Assembly: GCF_036588685.1 (NCBI RefSeq)
Contig: NC_086382.1
Location: forward strand, 68,060,929 to 68,124,928
DNA: 64,000 nt
Direction of reading: 5' to 3'
From: Mytilus trossulus
Taxonomy: Eukaryota > Mollusca > Bivalvia > Mytilida > Mytilidae
Each line of letters begins with the position of its first letter. Positions within the stretch are counted from its first letter, which is position 1. The notes under the pieces were generated by a model, which saw only the letters and a list, made by a program, of their open reading frames with translations, was not told the DNA's origin and did no database searches. Both the position numbers and the translations under genes were made by a program. Positions 37,001 through 48,541 of the stretch are shown piece by piece.

Positions 37001-37085
37001 TAGATAACCGATTTTGAAAATTGAGACGTGTAGATACCCTTTGAACAAGTTTAGTATTTAGTATTTTTCCGTTTCTTAGTTTCAT
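34077..37085 (-). CDS. Naiad GIY-YIG endonuclease/reverse transcriptase, candidate selenoprotein with four in-frame UGAs
   Basis: The only in-frame ATG after the upstream UAA (37,104-37,106) is at 37,085. The frame runs 1,002 codons to UAA at 34,077 with no UAA or UAG and four UGAs: codons 55 (36,921-36,923), 86 (36,828-36,830), 97 (36,795-36,797) and 522 (35,520-35,522). Contexts are KCHAKK-U-LTCPRL, DIT-U-KTNSIIYLLT-U-NKPGCG and NNIIIV-U-RKFYIEVL, sites where relatives are expected to have cysteine. Domains: zinc-type N-terminus with GIY-YIG (GIQYVGETGR, about 103-112; H at 121); CxC motif CNC at 385-387; RT conserved block FVPADKAANN 508-517; motif A FDFSTLYT near 657-664; motif B GIPMGTN 741-747; catalytic YLDD 787-790; CPFLDLD 823-829. 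Codons 97 and 102 form the C..C pair of the CCHH-type endonuclease. UGA may be decoded as selenocysteine; otherwise only fragments are made. Confidence 0.9.
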
Positions 37086-37106
37086 AATTGTTTTGTTAGT
37101 GAATTA

Positions 37107-37451
37107 CATAATAAAGGAGCAAAGATTGGCGTCCAGAATATGAACCAGCATACAATAATTAAGTTAAGTAAAAGTGATAAATTTGTTCGGCTGAAAATGT
37201 CGAACGCTATCAGTATTAATTACCCGAAAAAGATAGTGTATATCAGGGTATGACTGATGGCTGACCAATTAGTAGAATGGGGCTGAATATTGAAATACTA
37301 CTTTTTGATAAACATTCCTAAAGTAATGAACTAGAGAAGTTCTCGCTCGGACACACACTCCATAATCTAGTATATTATAAGAGCATAAACCTGAAGCACG
37401 GGGAGGCACTCTACTGCCTCCACACGGCACTAAAGACAAACTCTGTAAAAA
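37107..37451 (-). other. Naiad 5' UTR
   Basis: Unique sequence between the 5' pseudo-LTR and the ORF, with stops in the ORF frame. It contains a 7-bp hairpin GGAGGCA-N6-TGCCTCC at 37,402-37,421. Confidence 0.6.
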
Positions 37452-37871
37452 ATAAAATTGAGAATGGAAATGGGGAATGTGTCAAAGAGACAACAACCCG
37501 ACCAAAATAAAAAATAAAAAACACAACAGCAGAAGGTCACCAACAGGTCTTCAATGTAGCGAGAAATTCCCGCACCCGGAGGCGTCCTTCAGCTGGCCCC
37601 TAAACAAATATATACTAGTTCAGTGATAATGAACGCCATACTAATTTCCAAATTGTACACAAGAAACTAAAATTTAAATAATACAAGACTAACAAAGGCC
37701 AGAGGCTCCTGACTTGGGACAGGCGCAAAAATGCGGCGGGGTTAAACATGTTTGTGAGATCTCAACTCTCCCCCTATACCTCTAACCAGTGTAGAAAAGT
37801 AAAAGCATAACAATACGCACATTAAAATTCAGTTCAAGAGAAGTCCGAGTCTGATGTCAGAAGATGTAACC
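37452..37871 (-). repeat. Naiad 5' pseudo-LTR
   Basis: Partner of the 3' pseudo-LTR, offset by exactly 4,023 bp throughout, without indels. It is expected to contain the promoter. I see no hammerhead ribozyme core (CTGATGA ... GAAA) in it, in line with reports that Naiads lack canonical hammerheads. Confidence 0.92.
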
Positions 37872-38700
37872 GATATTCAACCGTTTCTAAGCGAATTAGT
37901 CCCGATAATACCGTTCTGAATCCGCTTATAATCCGATTTGTATTTTTCGCCAGGTAAAATTCGACCGAGTCTGTTACGACTGCGTCCCGACTCTACCGAA
38001 TGTTATCAGACTGAGATCAGACAGTGAACCGACGCTGACGGAAGTTATTCGTTCGAAAACTGTCTTCATATTCGGGATGATCAAGTACTGTCGGAACGTA
38101 ATCCTATCATAGTCCGCTCTATCGCATTGTAAACGGCTTTGTCTGGTCTCAGACGTATTGTATTCTGTAATTGTCGGGACTTTGACGTGGGTATCATTGA
38201 CGAATTTCGTATTAATAACGGGACTGTTTCGGAACGGTTTCGGCAAAAAACTGTTCGCAATCGACAAGATCTGGATGCAATCTGGACTCAATCGGCAGAA
38301 AAACAACTATGAAAAATTACTCCGGATCATTCCCGTTCCACAGGACACCGTCCAGAATACACAAGACATTGTTCGGAATTCGATCCGATACAGCAGAATC
38401 TGTCACGACATAGCCACGATTGTAATCCGACTAGACAAAATCGGTTGAGTGGCCCCGAATGTTACGGGACGCACCTAACTGTCGGGATGCTTTGTCGAAC
38501 TATTCGGACCCTTCCCGATCCGTAGGAATCTGTTACGAACTAAAACGAATGCGTTCAGACAATGATAGGACATTCCAGATAATTGAGGATACTAATCCGA
38601 CTTTTTCACTTTTCGTGTCGTATTGCTGTCTGATCTCAATCAGGAGCAATAATCGGCAATGTGTGAACCCCGCATTAAGTACTGGATCAAGACAAAGAAG

Positions 38701-40363
38701 GTAAATACTTTCTGAAATTTAAAACAATGCTTTAAGCGTATCGTGCTATTAAATTGTTAGTGTTCTAAATAACACCAAAATTCATATAAATCAACATCAT
38801 AGTTTGAATAATATATCATTTTTTTAATCATATGTATAACCATAAAACTTTATAAAACAGGAGAAGTTGCAGACAAATAATTCAAATCTGCACTTTCCGT
38901 ATTCATTGTCGAATGTATATATTTTACATTAACAGTCTAACATATTAAAGTATTTGATTTTGTGTTACTGAATCGTTCTAGAAAAAGTTTTTTTTAACAT
39001 TTTAATATTATTTCACACAAATAAATAATTTAGTCTCAGAAGATATTCTCTCTGCGTTGGTGCTGCTTCAAGAGACTGCATGTTCTTTATATTTTTTCCT
39101 TTGACTTGAAAGCAACCACTAGGTTTATCAAATGGTGCAACAACATGTAAAAATAGTATTAACATAGCATTGCTGATAACATATAATTTTAGCACGATCT
39201 AAAATCGTACGCAGCAGAACTGTTAGTGATAAAGACTTATGAGGATCTTGGATTCCCGTCATCTATCAGGGAAGAAGATCTTGCAATCAACGTGTTTGAG
39301 AAACTCACAGATCTTAAAACTCTGAAGGTGTCATGGAGTATATATTTTGATCCAAATAATTGTAATGCTCAGTAAGTCTTCATTAGGTGCCGTTTCATTA
39401 GCAGGTGATTTCTTTTCATGTGGGATTAATTATATGCAACTATTCATCCGTGGATGGCAGTTATAGAGTTCATCCCTTGTTTTGTTTTCAATCTTTATTC
39501 TTCTAGGCGTAGTTTTCGTAGTTCAAGTGATTGATTGTTTTTTCTTATTTTTTGGTTATGTTTTTCTTCTACTTTTGGTATCTTTTGTATTGTTTTCATC
39601 GACATTCATTTTTGATTTCTCATATTCATTTACTGCTTGATCCCCTTTAATATATATCTAGTTATAAGAAGATGTATTATGAGTGCCAATGAAACAACTC
39701 TTCACTCAAGTGTCAATTTGTATACATTTTTTATATCAAAGTGCAACCTTCAACACGGAGTCTTGACCCAAACAAAACAGCAAGCTATAAAGGGTCACAC
39801 GTTAGCTAGTGTAAGACCATTCGAATAGGGAAATCGACGGAATAATCTTTATAAAAATCGAAGAAGGAGAAACACTAATATATCATATCAACAAACGACA
39901 ACCGTTGAACAACATGTTCCTGACTTATGAAATTTTTAGATTTGTTTTACTTTGAATTTAAAAACAATCGGTCACATTTCTCGTATACATACTTTATTGT
40001 TAATAAGTTTAGTTTAATGCTCCTGACTGCATAACAACAATACAAATATTCACGGCATATCTATCTAGAAATTGACGTTGTTGACGTTCACAGGCGTTTG
40101 AGTAGCGAATCGAATTATTTTTAATTCGATTTAACAATGTTAGTAAAGAATCTGTATTGATAAGACTTTGAATACATTAAATTCGAAAAACCTAAGTTAA
40201 CTTCAGGTTGAAATATCAAAACAAATAAAGGTTGATTTTCACAATTATCGCGTTGACTTCGATAGATTTTTTGTGTGTTGAGCACGATCTCAAGACATTA
40301 TTAAACTACAAGTATACATAAAGAGGAAGTTAATCCCACTTAATTTTCTCTCGTGTATTCCAG
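38701..40363. other. Introns 5 and 6 of OAS copy 2 (around exon 39,193-39,371)
   Basis: 39,650-39,920 is an R3 copy (TTATGAGTGCCAATGAAACAACTC, CAACACGGAGTCTTGACCCA). The rest is AT-rich with no feature seen. Confidence 0.55.
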
Positions 40364-40526
40364 CTCAGCACCATATATATTGGATCCCGCCTATCCCTAC
40401 CATAATGTAATTGATTAAAGATCAGGAGGGATTGATGACAAATACGTATATCTTTAGAGAGGTGCAAAGAAGATACTCAAAGTATTAAAGGACCAAGATT
40501 AAAGATCTAAACGTGGTGAACTTTAA

Positions 40527-41611
40527 CCTTTCAGTTATGTTATTGACATGGTAATTATTATTATCATGCTCTTAGTTCAAATGTTGATGTTATTCATAGC
40601 TATCATATAGCAGAAAATGTTCATGGTTTATTGCAGAACTGTTATGTTTGAACCGCAAATTGTCATACATGATGGTCAAAATATATTTTTTTGTTGTGTG
40701 TTGTGTCACAATTTATGTACATATACTGGTGTGTTCGAGTTTTGTCAATAAATTAGTGTTTTTTTTCTGTTGTGACTTCGTATTTTCTTTAAGATATTGG
40801 GAAGCATATGTTATATATTATCATAGCTTAATATCTCAATGTGCAATGTTATTTTCTTTTAATACGGATTTTACTGACACAAAAGAATACAAAACCATCG
40901 AAACTGCAAAAATAATTCAAAACGAAAAATTATTCATCAAATCGAAAATCAAATGCTTATGCACACCACACGAACGGAAACAACTATAATTTGGAACATT
41001 CATTTCTCATTGTAAAAAAATATTGTTTTTCTATTTCTCTATTTCGTGCAAGTTTGTTGTTTATAACATAACATTTACGTAACATTATTGTGTTGTTTGT
41101 CCGCCTTGACTACATTGGTTCATATGTGGTCATTCAAACAAACGAATGTGCTAAATACAAAAGTCATTGCTATTCAACGAACATAGATCTTTATTAAAAA
41201 GTTCTGCATTGGCTATGTGCTTTGATACATCGATTTTGTCTTTTACGTGCATACACTGCTCGTTATATACAGGAACCTTAGATAATTATATGTAATTATT
41301 AATACAAATATAAGGAGATGTTGTGTAATTGCTAATGTTATAACACCCATTAACTACAAACAAGCAAACAACAACCTAGGGTCGAGAACTCATCAGCAAT
41401 AACTGTGTGTATGTACGCTCTTGCAGCTTACACTTTTATTTATCGTTATCAAATGTGACATATTCTCAATAATATCTGACAAGCAGGATACGCAAGGCTT
41501 GCCTTTTTTTCTTTCATGGTGAAACAGTCATGACTTCATTTAGTTAAACCCACGATCAACATCGGAAGTGTAGTCTTATTTAATGGTACATTCAAATGAA
41601 GCTGTTTTATA
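40527..41611. other. Intergenic downstream of OAS copy 2
   Basis: The ORF at 40,648-40,989 (113 codons) has a hydrophobic start but no recognised domain and is probably chance. Nothing else seen. Confidence 0.45.
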
Positions 41612-42530
41612 GATTACCTAAGCTGAATTTGGCAAAACTTTTCGGAATTTTGGTCCTCAATGCTCTTCAACTTCGTACTTTATTTGGCCTTTTAACTTTT
41701 TTTTAGATTCTAGCGTCACTGGTGAGTCTTACGAAGACGAAACGCGCGTCTAGTGTATATCCAAAATTTTGTCCTGGTATCTATGATGAGTTTATTTACA
41801 ACCACTGGGTCGATGCCACTGCTGGTGGAGATTTATTTCCCCGAAGATATCACCAGCCCAGTAGTCAGCACTTTTTGTGCTGACATGAATTATCATTAAT
41901 ATGGTTACATTTATAAATTAACTGTTTACAAAATATTGAATTTTTGAAATACTAATGCTTTTCTACCTCAGGCATAGATTACCGTAGCTGAATTTTGCAA
42001 AACTTTTGAGAATTTTGTTCCTCAATGCTCTTCAACTTCGTACTTTAGTTGGCCTTTTAACTTTTTTTTAGATTTGAGCGTCACTGATGAGTCCTTTGTA
42101 GACAAAATACGCGTCTAGCGTATAGTCAAAATTTAGTCCTGGTATCTAGAATGAATTTATTTACAACCACTGGATCGATACCACTGCTGGTGGAGATTTA
42201 TTTCCCCGAGGGTATCATCAGCCCAGTAGTCAGTACTTTTTGGGCTGACATGAATTATCATTGATATGGTTACATTTATAAATTAACTGTTTACAAAATA
42301 TTGAATTTTTGAAATACTAAGGCTTTTCTACCTCAGGCAAAGATTACCTTAGCTGAATTTTGCAAAACTTTTAGGAATTTTGGTCCTCAATGCTGTCCAA
42401 CTTCGTACTTTATTTGACCTTTTAACTTATTTGGATTCGAGCGTCACTGAAGATTCTTTTGTAGACAAAACGCGCGTCTGGCGTATACACAAAATTTAGT
42501 CCTGGTATCTCTGGTGAGTTTATATATCTC
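41612..42530 (-). repeat. Two and a half tandem copies of a 365-bp repeat containing R1
   Basis: Units start at about 41,612, 41,976 and 42,342 (TAGATTACCNTAGCTGAATTT) and carry reverse R1 (GACGAAACGCGCGTCT) followed by ACTGCTGGTGGAGATTTATT and CCCAGTAGTCAG. The third unit stops after R1. R1 is thus a module of a larger tandemly arranged repeat here. Known to me as very common in mussel DNA. Confidence 0.8.
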
Positions 42531-44749
42531 CTATGATTAAAACAGCAAATACAAATGTAAAGAAACACATTTAGCTGAATAAAATTATACCTCTCAAATC
42601 TTGAATTTGATAATTTTTGTATAAACTTCATTATAAGCAATTTTGTATTAGACCCTACAACTAATTTTACACATAAGTATTACATTTTTTTAAAACAAAA
42701 ACGGACTAAGGTTATGTTAACATTTGCGTCAAATTAAATGCAGTTACAACTCTATGAGTAAATATACTCAGTAAAGATAAAACACAAGTGTAGACACAGA
42801 AATGATACCGCAATCATACGATATTGCATTTTTGGAAATATGTTCATATCGAAAGAATAAACTTTGACTCATATGAATCTCATTTTGCCATTAAATTGCA
42901 GTAATGATTGCATTATTAAGTCACATGGAGCTTCCAACAGTTTACATTTGGAGTTTAAACTTCTTTGGACATTAATATAATTTATGTTAACATATGTTTT
43001 TTTTCTCTTTTTTCTTTCATAAAGTATCTGTTTTATTTTGTTTTGTTAGAATACAAGCCAATGAAGGGGGATGCAATTCATTCTCATTACAATTTATACA
43101 TACTCTGTGCTTTCTTGTGGTGTCCATTTGTATAATTTTATATTCACTTGATTAGCGATATAGCGAAAAAGTATCGATGTAAAAATAAAGTTATGAAAAT
43201 AAGGTATAAATAGCAATACAAAACAGTTTCGAACTATTATTTGATGATTTGATATCATGTCTTTTTTAAGGATCATTTCCAATTCGTTTTGTTTTATCTA
43301 TCATGAAGTGTTTGTTATTGCATATTTAAATCCAATATTACTTTCTAATATTTTACAATTCTATTAAAGTTAGTAAAGCATAATAAAGTCTGTATAACAT
43401 TTATAAAAAAACAATAATGATTTTAGTTTTAATAACAGAATCGGTTGGAGACCTTGAATTGCAAAGCTGCGAAACCTAAAAAATAGTTTCGAACAGATGT
43501 GAGAGGTTCAAACCTAGAATAGATTCGCTCTAAAACAGTTTGAAGTTCTACCCAAACAACTGATTCAGACACATCTTTTCTAGAACATGTCTTGAGAGTT
43601 CTATCTGTAAAACCGGTTTGGTCAGCTCCAAATTAATACAGATATTTAAAAGGTATAATCTACTGATTTCCATTATCTTTCTAAAGTTTTTTATTTTATT
43701 TTATTTCAGTTCCTTCTTTTTCAATTATTAATCTATTTTTTCCCTAATTTATCTTTAATTTTTCAAAGACATTTCAGGATATTGTTATTACTTTTCATGG
43801 TTATTATTAGAATTACAAACTGTTTTTGATATTAGAAAATACATCAGTGACGATCAAATCATAAAAGTTAAAGCGCAAATAAAAAAATACCGAAAGATTT
43901 TTCGCACAATATATTTGTTCCTTAGGATGGAAAATCATAAGTATTTGGAACAATTCAAAATTTGTAAACTATTCTTTAATTGATAATACAATATTAATTC
44001 TAATGCATGTGCAGACCAAAGCGCTGCATAATTGACATCATTGGTAATGAAAGCTCCAATAGCAGTGGCATCGAATCAGTGGTTGTGAAAAAAAAACTTC
44101 ATGAGAGATTCCAGGCTTATAATGGTGTACATCAGAAGCGTGTTTCGTCTACCAAAAAAATAATAAAAAGATTAAAAAAAGGTTCAAAATAAAAATTTAA
44201 ACAATAAACTCGTTATTAAAATTAATTTTAATAAATACAGATTGATTGAAGTTTATTTTCGCATTGCTAGTATTAAGAAGTATTGATTGCCCCTCTGGTA
44301 TCTTCCGCTACTCTTTTATATATAAAAAAAAAGAATCACATTTTTAATACAAAATGAATTATAAACATGTAGAAATAACAGAACTAAAACAAACGATCAA
44401 GATTGATTTTCCTTTTGAATCATGTGTTTCTACAGAATGACGTACATGTAAGATCAAGCTAATTACAACTGTACTTAATCTCGATTGGAAACTCTCATAA
44501 AAAATGAGATTATCCTCTTGATATCAAAACTATGTATGTATTATTGTAATTGATTGTATTGAACGCTTCTCTTATTTTGTCATTAGATACCACGGTTATG
44601 CATCATATCATATTCGACGATCCATCTATAAAGAACAATGTTGAATCTCAACTATTGAAAACAAGATAAAAATAGACGCATTTTTCTAGAGGGACATGCA
44701 CACTAACAAGTCAGAAATAGACTAACCATGCTATGGCGAATAATTTGAA
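42531..44749. other. Intergenic, nothing convincing
   Basis: A 61-codon ORF at 44,007-44,192 ends in a lysine-rich stretch, and its middle reads an R1-like phrase (GCGTGTTTCGTCTACC), so it is probably repeat-derived. Otherwise AT-rich with no features. Confidence 0.45.
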
Positions 44750-45250
44750 AAAAACAACAGACATACAATACTAGACAAAACAAAACAAAGAGAACACGCG
44801 AACCCTACCAAAAACAGATGATGATTTCAGATATCAAAAACGTACTACGACAGATGTTTTAATGTGTTAGATATAGGAAGATGTAGTGTGAGTGTCAATA
44901 AGACAACTCTACATCCAAATAATAATTTATAAAAGTTAACCATCATAGATCAATGTACTGTCTATAACACGGCGCCTTGGCTCACACATAACAAAACGTT
45001 ACAAAGGGCCCCAAAATCACTAGTGTTGACCCATTAAAGCGGGAAAACCAACGGTCTTATCTATATAGAAAATTGAAAAACGAGAAACACGTTTAAATTT
45101 CATAAACAAACGACAACTACTGTACATTAGATTCCTAACTTAGGACAGATACAAACATTTGCAGTTGATTAAACGTTTTAATTTGTACCAAACCTTCTCC
45201 CTTTTTTTGGAAACAATAGCATAACATCACAACATAGAAAACCACATGAT
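44750..45250 (+). repeat. Diverged R2 followed by a long R3 copy
   Basis: 44,750-44,830 is a decayed R2 (CGAACCCTACCAAAAACAGA). 44,870-45,250 is the longest R3 copy in the window (GTGAGTGTCAATAAGACAAC, CACGGCGCCTTGGCTCACAC, AAACAAACGACAACTACTGT). Confidence 0.65.
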
Positions 45251-47644
45251 AAAATATCAATTGGAAGGCTTAACTCATTCAAAAAACGTAAACTAACACA
45301 CTTTGAACGAATTAATTTGTTAACTTTTTACCGAGGTCTATAAAATGACCCTGTTGGATACAGTTTTAGTTTCAATTTCATTCATCCACCCGTCAGAATC
45401 AAAGAGAAAATTGTCATCAAGGTATTTTATAATCTTGTAATTATATCACATCCCCAATAATAACCTATCAGCTTCCGACGTGCAGTATCATAAATATAGG
45501 ATTGTCAAATCTGCGTCATTTTTATATGTCTTATTGATGAATGACATTTATTAAAAACTTAGATAATAGCGTGTCAGTATAACAAATTACAATTTTATGA
45601 GGAAGAGTATAAGATAATTCACATGACTTGACAGCACCGATGTATCCTTGTCATATTAATATATCTTTAGTGTTAATAACTCGAATGCTATTGTTTTAAT
45701 TATCAACTCAATTATTTACGACTCCTTGATTTTCCTGAATTAATTTTCCACCCAACAGAAAAAATGATTTTTTGACTCTCGCACGATGGATGGTGTGTAT
45801 TTAATAAGTATAATAAGAAAAAAGGATCATAACCATGCAACGACGACATGTTGTTATTGTTATGTCTTGTGTTGGAGGTTTAGCTACCCGTAACATTAGT
45901 TATAGACCACTTATTTCTTCGGATAATATATGTACCTAGTAAGGAATATTAAATATATCATCCTGTTCCGTCGACAAACAGCATATAATTTTGTCGGTTT
46001 GTATGGACTTCCCTTATTTAATGTGCATTGGAGTTTTGTATTTTGTTATACTTTTTATTTCCCAGAAGTTTAAATACCTTGACAACTCATAGCTTTCATT
46101 TTTCTTATAATTTTTTTTTAATAGTTTGCAAATGTAAACCCAAGAGTTCATGCGGAAAAGGTTATAGCTGCAATGCATTGGGCTAGTTTTAATTTAATCT
46201 GTCCATTTAGCAATGACAATATATTGTCAAAGCTTTCTTTCCGTATCTGAAAAAATATAAGCTTGTCAATAAAAAGATTGATATGAGGTATTTGAACTAT
46301 TTATACTGTGACAATATACCTTAACCATCTTTGTTTTTAAATTTAACTTTGAACAATTGATGCGATCTCCATTTAGTGTAGTACATAAACTGAACCGGGT
46401 TCCGGGACTGTGACAAACATACATCAAACGTCTGTATGGCCTAATGACAGGCGTATTACATCTTTAATTTAAGACTTGCAATAAAACATGTTGACAAACA
46501 GCTGAATATTTTCCCCTTATCATGAAGCGGCATCGAATTTGATAAAAATTTAGACATATTTTATAAAGTCTCCTTTTGTTTTAGTATTCAACTGTTCTTG
46601 AATCCCTTTTAGAATATCAGATTTAATTTTACAGTTAAATTAATATTACCATTTTCATTCATGGACAAAGCCGATAATTAGCATATATATACACAGGTAA
46701 CTTTTTAAAGTAAGGTAATTTTTAAAATCTTAATTTTTGTTTAATTTCTCGGTGTTTATTAATGTGTTTTCTAAGAGTTCTTGATTGGATCCTTCATTTT
46801 AGTCAACTTTAAATTAGAAAAAAAACTGATTAGAAAAGACGATTTAAAAAACATGTGGGAGAGTTGTTCGTATATAACTTTTGCGAAAAATCAAATTTTT
46901 TTTTTTGCAAGGCTTCTACTAATATCAAACGTTGAACTGATTAACAATAATATGAAGTCTTGAGCCTAATACCGTTATAAGTAGAAAGATACATTTTCAG
47001 ATATATAGTTTGTTATGTTACCTAATACTGTTCTTTGATAAAGAGGATTACTCCGTTAAAAGATTAGAATAGGACGTACTAATTCATTAAAATAACTTTG
47101 GCGGGAAATAAATCTCTTGGTAGTCTACGAACAATTACTTATTTCAAATTATTACAAAAAACGTGTAATCAAATATTAATTGATTATATCTTTGCACGCC
47201 TTATGAGAAAATTGTTAAAGATTACACGGATCATTCTAAACCCTACAGGGTGGATAATTAAGAAATGGCGTGGGCATATATTTAACTTTATGAGAATAAC
47301 TTTAATTTAAGTATCATTAATCTAGTATAAATACTATAAGAGTACAAAAAAAAGGTTTTTTTTCTTTCGTTTGTTAAATTATTCCTTTAATCTTTATTAA
47401 CTTCATAATATAATCGGAATTATGATCACTGATAAAACATATAGTGCTAAAATTGTAAAGACTGATGTAATTCCACAGATCCAATCAATTAGAGGTTTCA
47501 TTCTGAACATAGTGTTCTTAAAATAATCTTACTTATTCAGTAAATTTGTGTTTGTTTTAGAATTTGATAGTAAATATTTTTTCTCATCACCAAATAAATT
47601 AAGTACAGAGAAGATATTTTAAACATATCATTAAATACATAAAC
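45251..47644. other. Intergenic, nothing recognised
   Basis: AT-rich. Short ORFs at 46,781-47,310 have no domain, and no repeat is recognised with confidence. Confidence 0.5.
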
Positions 47645-47800
47645 AGAATTATAAATAACCTCAGCATAAATACCAAAGTTGTGTACGCCAGACGCACGTT
47701 TCGTATAAAAAAGCGGCATTAGCGACGATCGAACTAAAAAATTAAAAAGGCAAAATAAACTACAAAGTTGAAGAGCATTCAGGATCCAAAATTCCACCAG
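47645..47800 (+). repeat. Dispersed repeat R1
   Basis: CTCAGCATAAATACCAAAGT, GCCAGACGCACGTTTCGTAT and AAAGTTGAAGAGCATTCAGG. The last phrase links it to the 365-bp unit at 41,612. Confidence 0.7.
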
Positions 47801-48079
47801 ATACAATTTCTAAGTAAATGTTCGAATGACGGTTGTCTTTAAATACAGCCTATACAGAGTCTGACGTATTGTTGAGAGCAATCATTGAAATATTTAAAAG
47901 GTACATATATGTTCCTTGCTAGCATGACATGGTTTTGAAAAGATTTGGTGGGCTTATTTTCTTATTTGTATCCTTTTTTGGGGTGTTTTTAATTATTCAT
48001 GCATTTTCTTTAGGTTTTGACTCTACTAATGATTGGCAGAAGGGAACGGTTTTTTGCATTTATTTGATCAATATTGTTA

Positions 48080-48541
48080 TAAAATAAATATGTTCACGGA
48101 GCTGTCGGAACACATTTGTATGTACCATTGATGGACATTCTGTTTTCTGGTCAGTGCGTCCCTCCGTTCGTTCGTCCGTCCGTCCGTCCGTCCGTTCGTC
48201 CATCTGCCTTACCCGCTTCAGGTTAAAGTTTTTGGTCGAGGTAGTTTCTGCTGAAGTTGAAGTCCAATCAACTTGAAACTTAGTAAAATTAGAGATTTTA
48301 TCCAATTTGCACAGTCCACTGAAAATTAAAAAAATTATAGTTTTGATCAAGTCCGTTAAAATACAGTTAGAAAAACCATAATCCCACCCTTTTGCTAAGG
48401 CAGCGACCCTGAGAAAAAAATTTGTTTGTTTCACCCTTAGCTGCCCCTATATTTTATGCTAAAATTGAAAGAAAAAAAACTATTTTGGACTTGTCGACAA
48501 AAAAAAAGATTGTAGCAACCGACCCCCCCCCCCCCCCCCCC
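48080..48541 (-). repeat. Dispersed repeat R5 with (GTCC)n microsatellite and a 19-C tract
   Basis: 48,160-48,205 is CGTTCGTCCGTCC repeats. GAAGTCCAATCAACTTGAAA and the context match the copy at 53,100-53,240. A run of 19 C occupies 48,523-48,541. The minus ORF at 48,060-48,434 reads through the microsatellite (RTDG repeats) and is not a gene. Confidence 0.6.

Larger units (their letters stand above)
33429..37871 (-). mobile_element. Near-intact Naiad-type Penelope-like retroelement
   Basis: Minus-strand order: 5' pseudo-LTR (37,452-37,871), 5' UTR, one frame encoding GIY-YIG endonuclease, CxC linker and reverse transcriptase, then 3' UTR with SECIS, then 3' pseudo-LTR (33,429-33,848). An N-terminal rather than C-terminal GIY-YIG domain, the CxC linker and pseudo-LTRs are the published hallmarks of Naiad elements. 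It is inserted in the DNA element at 33,270-38,674; no clean target duplication is visible. The near-identical pseudo-LTRs and open frame point to recent insertion. Truncated relatives lie at 10,394 and 51,803. Confidence 0.93.
33270..38674 (+). mobile_element. TTAA-flanked DNA element (about 962 bp) split by a retroelement
   Basis: Inserted in OAS copy 2 exon 5 between TTAA at 33,266-33,269 and TTAA at 38,675-38,678. Ends are imperfect inverted repeats (GCTGGGGTCACAC left, GTGTGAACCCCGCA right). Without the Naiad insert it is 962 bp, lacks a transposase, and is related to 4,052-4,840. TTAA duplication suggests mobilisation by a piggyBac-type transposase. The ORFs at 37,974-38,704 within it have no recognised domain. 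Confidence 0.8.
26214..40526 (+). pseudogene. OAS copy 2: disrupted tandem paralogue of the OAS-family gene
   Basis: Exons by homology: 26214-26220 (ATG CCA G), 29448-29518, 31124-31315, 32168-32621, 33123-38700 (interrupted), 39193-39371, 40364-40526. The first three join in frame as MPGYLFLVFVFASLSTISAD, YYGPD, TEESHKEDDGDFVGRRHGES, i.e. a signal peptide then the OAS N-terminal region. GGSLGKGS and DADLLF remain. Four kinds of damage follow: a 185-bp repeat with AAGA duplication in exon 4 (32,257-32,441); a 1-nt deletion in exon 5 giving an early TGA; a 5.4-kb nested insertion in exon 5; and stops in the last exon (VID-stop, VYL-stop, DQD-stop). All remaining splice sites match copy 1. It arose by tandem duplication and cannot encode a full enzyme. 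Confidence 0.9.

Noticed and set aside
33429..37871. LTR retrotransposon, because of terminal direct repeats
   Set aside because: No gag, protease, integrase or tRNA primer site; RT motifs and GIY-YIG domain are Penelope-like, where such repeats are pseudo-LTRs.
37452..37871. Hammerhead ribozyme in the pseudo-LTR
   Set aside because: Only CTGATG-like fragments; no matching GAAA and stems could be assembled on either strand.
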